The position numbers and the translations under genes are program-made. From positions 1 to 11,280 of the forward strand of contig CAZMZZ010000044.1 in assembly GCA_964571215.1 (NCBI GenBank): 11,280 nt of DNA, given 5' to 3'. Source of the stretch: CAJWPI01 sp964571215 (GTDB lineage: Bacteria; Pseudomonadota; Gammaproteobacteria; Magnimaribacterales; Magnimaribacteraceae). Position 1 is the stretch's first letter. Every line of letters begins with the position of its first letter. The notes under the pieces were generated by a model. That model was not told where the DNA came from. It saw only the letters and a list, made by a program, of their open reading frames with translations, and did not search any database. Positions 6,612 to 11,280 of this stretch are shown here, piece by piece.

Positions 6612-8096
6612 ATGATTTCAAAAGAAGTCCCTGGTCCTTCTGAAGAAGTGCTAGATTTACCTTACCGTTATGCAAGGGAAAATCATGTCATAGCACAAGC
6701 AGTAGACAATCATGTTAAGGTTAAATCTATTTCTTCCACCCCATTAGAAGTATTTTCTGAACTAAGAAACTTCTTTCAAAAACCCTTAGAAGTGGAGTGG
6801 CTAGATGCAAATGAATTCGAAAAAGAGCTTTCTAAATTTTATAGTGATTCAGCAACTTCTTCTTCCGAGTTAGCAGAAGGAATAGATGATGATTACGATC
6901 TTTCTATTTTAGCTGAGAATTTACCTAAAACAGCCGATTTATTAGACTCTGATAATGATGCTCCAGTAATAAAGCTAATTAATGCTATTTTATCAGAAGC
7001 AATAAAGTCTTCAGCTTCAGATATTCATATAGAACCTTATGAAGATCATTTATCAGTAAGATTTAGGATAGATGGGATACTTCGTGAGATCTTAAAACCT
7101 TCAGGTAGATTAGCTCCAATGTTGAATGCAAGAATTAAAGTAATGTCTAATCTAGATATAGCAGAGAAGAGAGTTCCACAAGATGGAAGAATGTCTTTAA
7201 AGTTAGGCGAAAAGTGGATAGATATAAGGGTTTCTACTTTACCATCTAGCCATGGAGAAAGAGTAGTGCTAAGAATCTTAGATAAAGCAGATACTAAATT
7301 TGGTTTAGATCAATTAGGCATGAGTACCCGTTCTTTGAAAGATTTTAAAAATCTTCTAAAGAGTCCTAATGGCATTATCTTAGTTACCGGTCCAACCGGT
7401 TCAGGTAAAACAACCACTCTATATGCAGGACTTAATCTACTTAATGATAAAACAAGAAATATATTAACTGTAGAAGACCCAATTGAATACGCCATAGAAG
7501 GAATAAGCCAAACTCAAGTTAACCCTAAGGTAGGAATGACATTTGCTAAAGGTTTAAGAGCTATCCTAAGGCAGGATCCAAACATTATTATGATTGGAGA
7601 AATCAGAGATCTTGAAACAGCTGAAATTGCTATACAGTCTTCTCTTACTGGTCACCTAGTACTTTCAACTGTTCATACAAACGACTCTATTGCAGCAATA
7701 ACACGACTTAAAGATATGGGAGTTGAAACTTATTTGCTGGCCTCAACTATTAAAGGAGTTTTAGCCCAAAGATTAGTTAGAAAACTATGTATCAAATGTA
7801 GAGAGGAATATACTTTAGAAAATCAAGTTCAACATTTAAAGAAAGAATCAAAAATATTTAAACCTAAAGGTTGCGTTTGTTGTAATGAGACAGGTTTCTT
7901 AGGAAGGGTAGGTATCTTTGAACTATTCTTAGTAGATGAAGAGAGCAAAGAGTATATAAATGAAGAAAAAAATGAAGAGGAGATAGCTAAGCTAGTTTTT
8001 GCAGAAAATTACAGACTCTTCGAGTCTGGTTTAGATCTAGTTAAAGAAGGCATCACCTCTTTAGATGAAATTTTAAGAGTTACTAGGGAAGACTAA
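6612..8096 (+). CDS. gspE: T2SS assembly ATPase GspE
   Basis: This 494-residue cytoplasmic hexameric ATPase powers pseudopilus assembly. Seen: a variable N-terminal domain (1 to about 110), then VIKLINAILSEAIKSSASDI, which opens the conserved ATPase module. The Walker A motif GPTGSGKT is at 260-267, the aspartate box is around TVEDPIEY, and the Walker B region IIMIGEIRD is at 325-333. The histidine box HLVLSTVHTND follows. The zinc-binding tetracysteine element of GspE/PilB proteins is intact: C393-x-x-C396 and C421-x-x-C424, with an extra Cys at 423. Length is typical of the family. A PilB identity is unlikely because the gene sits between gspD and gspF in a full T2SS operon. The start ATG is 2 nt after the gspD stop with only a distant AGG, so translational coupling is likely. 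Confidence 0.97.
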   Translation: MISKEVPGPSEEVLDLPYRYARENHVIAQAVDNHVKVKSISSTPLEVFSELRNFFQKPLEVEWLDANEFEKELSKFYSDSATSSSELAEGIDDDYDLSILAENLPKTADLLDSDNDAPVIKLINAILSEAIKSSASDIHIEPYEDHLSVRFRIDGILREILKPSGRLAPMLNARIKVMSNLDIAEKRVPQDGRMSLKLGEKWIDIRVSTLPSSHGERVVLRILDKADTKFGLDQLGMSTRSLKDFKNLLKSPNGIILVTGPTGSGKTTTLYAGLNLLNDKTRNILTVEDPIEYAIEGISQTQVNPKVGMTFAKGLRAILRQDPNIIMIGEIRDLETAEIAIQSSLTGHLVLSTVHTNDSIAAITRLKDMGVETYLLASTIKGVLAQRLVRKLCIKCREEYTLENQVQHLKKESKIFKPKGCVCCNETGFLGRVGIFELFLVDEESKEYINEEKNEEEIAKLVFAENYRLFESGLDLVKEGITSLDEILRVTRED

Positions 8097-8098
8097 AC

Positions 8099-9307
8099 AT
8101 GGCTGCTTTTAACTATGTAGCTATTGACTCCAGCGGAAATAAGGAAAAGGGAGTGATAGCTGCCGATAATATAGAAAATGCCAGGAGGGAGTTAAGAAAT
8201 AGGAAACTAGCTCCTGTAAAAGTTTCAGAAGCTAATAAGCACCTATTTGCTAGATTCTTTCAAAGAAAAACAAGCTTAAAGAAGTTAGTGCTATTTACTA
8301 GACAAATGGCTACTTTAGTTTCAGGAGGCTTTGCTATAGATCAATCTTTAAAACTTGTAGGTGAACAAAGTCCAGCAGGAAGTTTTAAAAATCAAATTTT
8401 AACTTTATCATCAAGAATTGAAGAAGGTTTCAGTTTCACAGAATCCTTAGAAGAATTCCCTCAATCTTTTGATCGATTATATATTTCTTTGATTTCAGCA
8501 GGTGAAACCTCGGGCGATATGTCGGGAATTTTAGAGAAGACTGCTTCATATCTTGAAAGGAGATCTAAAATTCAACAAGACATTTTGGGTGCTCTTATTT
8601 ATCCAGCAGTGTTAATGATCTTAGCCTCTGTGATAGTAGGCCTACTGCTTATATTTGTAGTTCCAAATGTAATAAATCAATTTGATACTTTAAATCAAGA
8701 ACTTCCTCTACTTACCAGAGCTTTAATATCATTTTCAGAATTTTTATCTGGCCCAGCTCTTTGGCTATTATCAGTTACTTTAATTATTATCCTTATCTCT
8801 TTAAGGTTTGTAAGTTTAAAAAAAATAAGATTTGTATTTGACCAGTATTCTCTCAAGCTCCCTGTTGTAAAGAAATTTCTTATTAATGCCAATTTATCCA
8901 GATTTACAAGCTCCCTGAGTATTCTTAGAAATAGTAATGTACCAATTATGCAAGCCCTAGATATTTCCGTTTCTACTATTTCAAATAGGTATCTCCAAGA
9001 GAAAATGAGTAAAGCTTTAAATAAAGTATCAGAAGGAGATTCTTTAGCTAAATCGCTTAAGAATGTTTCTGAGATACCACTTCTGGTAGTACAGATGATT
9101 TATAGTGGAGAGAGAAGTGGAGGTCTAGATGAGATGTTACTTAAGTCAGCTGAATATTTAGATGAAGAATTTCAACAATCTACCAAAATGGCTATGAATC
9201 TTCTTGAGCCTATGGTGGTTGTTATTATGGGTGATATAGTTGCTTCTATTGTTGTAGCAATTTTACTTCCACTAATCCAAATGAATAATCTAAATTTTAT
9301 AGGTTAA
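8099..9307 (+). CDS. gspF: T2SS inner-membrane platform protein GspF
   Basis: GspF is the polytopic core of the T2SS assembly platform and contacts GspE and GspL. The 402-residue product begins MAAFNYVAIDSSGNKEKGVI, the normal GspF N-terminus, and has two repeated cytoplasmic T2SSF helical domains at about 68-190 and 270-392. Three membrane helices are visible at about 165-190, 217-238 and 372-393. The family pattern ISAGETSG (about 136-143) recurs as YSGERSG in the second repeat. Length matches the family's usual 400-405. The gene starts 2 nt after the gspE stop, with AGGGA at 8085-8089 and a 9-nt spacer. gspG follows after 4 nt. Confidence 0.96.
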   Translation: MAAFNYVAIDSSGNKEKGVIAADNIENARRELRNRKLAPVKVSEANKHLFARFFQRKTSLKKLVLFTRQMATLVSGGFAIDQSLKLVGEQSPAGSFKNQILTLSSRIEEGFSFTESLEEFPQSFDRLYISLISAGETSGDMSGILEKTASYLERRSKIQQDILGALIYPAVLMILASVIVGLLLIFVVPNVINQFDTLNQELPLLTRALISFSEFLSGPALWLLSVTLIIILISLRFVSLKKIRFVFDQYSLKLPVVKKFLINANLSRFTSSLSILRNSNVPIMQALDISVSTISNRYLQEKMSKALNKVSEGDSLAKSLKNVSEIPLLVVQMIYSGERSGGLDEMLLKSAEYLDEEFQQSTKMAMNLLEPMVVVIMGDIVASIVVAILLPLIQMNNLNFIG

Positions 9308-9311
9308 TGAT

Positions 9312-9764
9312 ATGAAAATATTTATGAAAAATACCGTTATTAAAAGGCATGGTTTTAGTTTGATAGAAATTCTTTTAGTTCTTCTAATTATAGGACTTCT
9401 TTCAAGTTTAGTAGCCTATAACGTCCTTCCAAGTCAGGATAGAGCGATGGTAGAGAAGGCTAAAGCCGATATATCAATCATAGAAGGAGCTTTAGAGATG
9501 TATCGTTTAGAAAACTCTTCTTATCCGAGTCAGGAAGACGGTTTGAAAGTATTAGTTGTTGGAAAGACTGATGCATATGGATCAACGCAATCTTCAAGAA
9601 GTTATATCAGGAGACTATCAAAGGATCCTTGGGGTAATGATTATATCTATTCTATCCCTGGAGAATATTCTGTATACGATCTCTTTTCATACGGAGCTGA
9701 TGGAAAGAAAGGAGGGGAAGGACTAAACCAAGATATTGGGAATTGGGTAAAGGAAGTTGATTAA
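9312..9764 (+). CDS. gspG: T2SS major pseudopilin GspG
   Basis: GspG is the main subunit of the periplasmic pseudopilus. The 150-residue precursor has a basic leader ending KRHG-14, cleaved before F15 by the prepilin peptidase; E19 is the conserved Glu at +5 of the mature protein, followed by the hydrophobic helix ILLVLLIIGLLSSLVAY. The C-terminal region is characteristic of GspG rather than other pilins: SYPSQEDGLKVL, LSKDPWGNDYIY and SYGADGKKGGEG...DIGNW. The last of these is the calcium-binding loop; D130 and D141 are likely ligands by family comparison. AGG at 9301-9303 sits 8 nt before ATG 9312. An in-frame ATG four codons later would give a shorter leader and cannot be excluded. The gene overlaps gspI by 8 nt. 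Confidence 0.96.
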   Translation: MKIFMKNTVIKRHGFSLIEILLVLLIIGLLSSLVAYNVLPSQDRAMVEKAKADISIIEGALEMYRLENSSYPSQEDGLKVLVVGKTDAYGSTQSSRSYIRRLSKDPWGNDYIYSIPGEYSVYDLFSYGADGKKGGEGLNQDIGNWVKEVD

Positions 9765-10113
9765 AAAGAAAATAGCTGGCTTTACTCTTATAGAGGTTTT
9801 GTTAGCTTTAGGCATTCTGGCTCTTGCAATGTCTGTTTCGTTAAAAATCTTTTCTTCTAATGCAATTAATGTAAGTAAATTAGAACAAAAAGCCATATCT
9901 AGATTTGTAGCAGACAATATTTTGTCTACTACCGTTTATGAAGAAGAACTTTCCTTTGAAAGAGGTTCAGATTTACAAGGCGGAATGGAGTATTTTTGGG
10001 AAAGAAAGGTTACTTTTATTGAAGACGGGAAATCAGTTCAAATTGACATAACAGTCTCAAGCCAACAAGGACTAGAGCTTTATAAATTACAAGGGTATAA
10101 AGTCCTAAGATGA
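9757..10113 (+). CDS. gspI: T2SS minor pseudopilin GspI
   Basis: This 118-residue minor pseudopilin belongs to the GspI-J-K tip complex. The leader MIKKKIAG is cleaved after G8, and E13 is Glu +5 in FTLIEVLLALGILALAMS. The GspI identity comes from the small size and the family pattern of an alpha-helix with AISRFVADNIL followed by an aromatic-basic MEYFWERKVTF strand. Start choice is forced: an in-frame stop lies at 9748-9750, and the only plausible initiator after it is TTG 9757, with AAAGG ending 3 nt upstream. The gene begins inside the last codons of gspG, with no gspH between them, and overlaps gspJ by 4 nt (ATGA). Confidence 0.93.
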   Translation: MIKKKIAGFTLIEVLLALGILALAMSVSLKIFSSNAINVSKLEQKAISRFVADNILSTTVYEEELSFERGSDLQGGMEYFWERKVTFIEDGKSVQIDITVSSQQGLELYKLQGYKVLR

Positions 10114-10715
10114 ATACAGGATTCAGTTTAATCGAAGTGCTAGTTTCTTTAGCAATTGTATCTTTAATAGCATTGATAACACTTTCTGGTCTTACTACTA
10201 GCCTAGACTTTAATAAAAGAACTTTAGATAGATCAGATTTTGTAAATAGCCTTGTAATTTTAGATAACTATATGAAAAAAGATTTTCAACAAACAATTAA
10301 TCGTCTTTCACGGGATGCAAGGGGAAGCTATTTAAATCACTCATTCTTTGGTCTCAATCCTAGACAAGAAGGAGTCTTCTTGGCCTTTACAATCAATAGC
10401 GGAGATATTAGTCCTAATTTCCCTAAAGGAGGGCTCAGATTTATTGAATACATTATAGAAGAAGGCACTTTGAAGCGAGTAGAGTATTCCTATGCTGATC
10501 GAACCTTTGATACCCCATATACAAGCCAATCATTATTAAAGAATGTTGAAGAGGTTAAGTTAAATTTTATTAAAGAAAATAGTACTTTAGAAGAATGGCC
10601 TGCAATGGACTGGATGGAAAACAATGGACTACCGAACATAGTAGAGATTTCTTTAAATATTAATAATTTTGGGTTAATTAATAGAAGATATCTTTTGACC
10701 GGAGAAGCCATTTGA
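10110..10715 (+). CDS. gspJ: T2SS minor pseudopilin GspJ
   Basis: This 201-residue minor pseudopilin is part of the tip complex with GspI and GspK. The leader is very short, MNTG, with cleavage after G4 and E9 as Glu +5 in FSLIEVLVSLAIVSLIALITLSG. The downstream pattern fits GspJ: a helix with LDNYMKKDFQQTINRLSRDARG, then beta-rich segments ending LPNIVEISLNIN...RRYLLTGEAI near the C-terminus, where GspJ proteins have a P-x-x-V/I-E-I-x-L strand. Length (about 200) also fits. The start ATG overlaps the gspI stop (ATGA) and has no strong ribosome-binding site, so translation is probably coupled. gspK begins in its last four bases. Confidence 0.93.
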   Translation: MNTGFSLIEVLVSLAIVSLIALITLSGLTTSLDFNKRTLDRSDFVNSLVILDNYMKKDFQQTINRLSRDARGSYLNHSFFGLNPRQEGVFLAFTINSGDISPNFPKGGLRFIEYIIEEGTLKRVEYSYADRTFDTPYTSQSLLKNVEEVKLNFIKENSTLEEWPAMDWMENNGLPNIVEISLNINNFGLINRRYLLTGEAI

Positions 10716-11280
10716 AAATATCTCATACAAAAAAAGGGAGTGCATTGATCATAGTGCTTCTTGTAGTTGCAATTTTAACTACAGTAGGAGTCAGCTCCAT
10801 AGATCGTCTTCAAGCAGATATTTCTAGATCAACAGACTTTTCCCTACGCATGCAGTCTCATTGGTATGCACTAGGACTAGAGTCGCGTGTTTCAGATTTC
10901 ATTCGTGAAAGACAAAAAATTAGAAATTTCTCTAATCTTTTAATTCCTGATCAAGATATCCCCAGTATTCTTGTAACAATTGAAGGAGGAAACTTAGAAG
11001 GAAAACTCTTCGACTTACAAACTTGTTTTAACTTAAATAGCGTTGTTCGTTTAGACTCGCAGGATAGAAGAGTCATAAACCAAATTGGTGTTGATCAATA
11101 TAGAGGTTTATTAAGTGAACTAGGCCTAGACGAGTATTCACAAGATCAAATAATTTATCCTTTAGTAGACTGGTTGGACTCAGATGATTTTGTACAAGAT
11201 ATCAATGGAGCGGAAGATGATTTCTATACTAGATTAAAGTCACCATATAGGGCAGCTAATCAACTTTTATATGATATTTC
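10712..11280 (+). CDS. gspK: T2SS tip pseudopilin GspK, N-terminal part, cut by window edge
   Basis: The frame runs from TTG 10712 to the window end (189 codons plus 2 nt). GspK is the large minor pseudopilin that caps the pseudopilus. The leader MKISHTKKG is cleaved after G9, followed by SALIIVLLVVAILTTVG; position +5 is Ile, not Glu, as is usual in GspK. Family motifs follow: DLQTCFNLNSV at about 101-111 (the usual D-x-x-x-x-F-N-L-N-S), DWLDSDD at about 153-159, and GAEDDFY then PYRAANQ at about 166-184. An in-frame stop at 10682-10684 leaves TTG 10712 as the sensible start, and GGAG at 10701-10704 with a 7-nt spacer supports it strongly. It overlaps the gspJ stop by 4 nt. About 40% of a typical GspK lies outside the window. 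Confidence 0.94.
   Translation, partial: MKISHTKKGSALIIVLLVVAILTTVGVSSIDRLQADISRSTDFSLRMQSHWYALGLESRVSDFIRERQKIRNFSNLLIPDQDIPSILVTIEGGNLEGKLFDLQTCFNLNSVVRLDSQDRRVINQIGVDQYRGLLSELGLDEYSQDQIIYPLVDWLDSDDFVQDINGAEDDFYTRLKSPYRAANQLLYDI

Noticed and set aside
7386..7403. ACCGGT repeated within 15 bp in gspE
   Set aside because: The repeat falls on codons of the Walker A loop (TGPTG) and is explained by the amino-acid sequence.
10341..10726. Overlapping minus-strand frames opposite gspJ
   Set aside because: They are shadows of gspJ, which has a clear prepilin signal and is translationally linked to its neighbours.
3835..11280. The cluster as a type IV pilus or a novel secretion system
   Set aside because: GspC with a PDZ domain, a GspD secretin with T2SS motifs, a GspG calcium loop and GspK motifs identify a standard type II secretion system.

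Overview
The window is AT-rich, protein-coding bacterial chromosome from a Gram-negative organism. It encodes an outer-membrane porin, a secretin and a type II secretion system (T2SS). The T2SS gene order (C-D-E-F-G-I-J-K) and the protein sequences fit a gammaproteobacterium. The low GC and compact spacing would suit a marine lineage such as SAR86, but that placement is inference and cannot be proved from this window. No tRNA, rRNA, CRISPR array, insertion sequence or prophage gene was seen.

Left part (1-2793), phosphate-related genes. A polyphosphate kinase 2 gene (ppk2) enters from the left edge on the minus strand. Diverging from it is a general-porin-type outer-membrane protein, followed after 146 nt by a PiT-family phosphate transporter on the same strand. 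The ppk2/porin intergenic region holds TTGTCAC elements spaced 22 bp apart, the second lying exactly 10 nt upstream of a TACAAT -10 element. This is the geometry of a PhoB-activated promoter. The likely reading is a small locus for phosphate entry across the outer membrane (porin), uptake across the inner membrane (Pit) and polyphosphate/nucleotide metabolism (PPK2).

Middle (2816-3834). A prepilin peptidase gene lies on the minus strand, convergent with pit and divergent from the T2SS operon. The roughly 230-nt divergent gap carries a weak inverted repeat and candidate -10 elements for both directions.

Right part (3835-11280). A tightly packed operon encodes gspC (inner-membrane clamp), gspD (outer-membrane secretin), gspE (assembly ATPase), gspF (platform protein), gspG (major pseudopilin), gspI and gspJ (minor pseudopilins) and the first 189 codons of gspK (tip pseudopilin). 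Gaps are 2-6 nt or the genes overlap. There is no gspH between gspG and gspI, where it normally sits, and gspI and gspK start at TTG codons. The peptidase next door would process the GspG/I/J/K prepilins, so the right part forms one functional unit. gspL and gspM would be expected just beyond the right edge.

I found no clearly undescribed system. The gene content is recognisable; the points worth a second look are the regulatory sites and the missing gspH.
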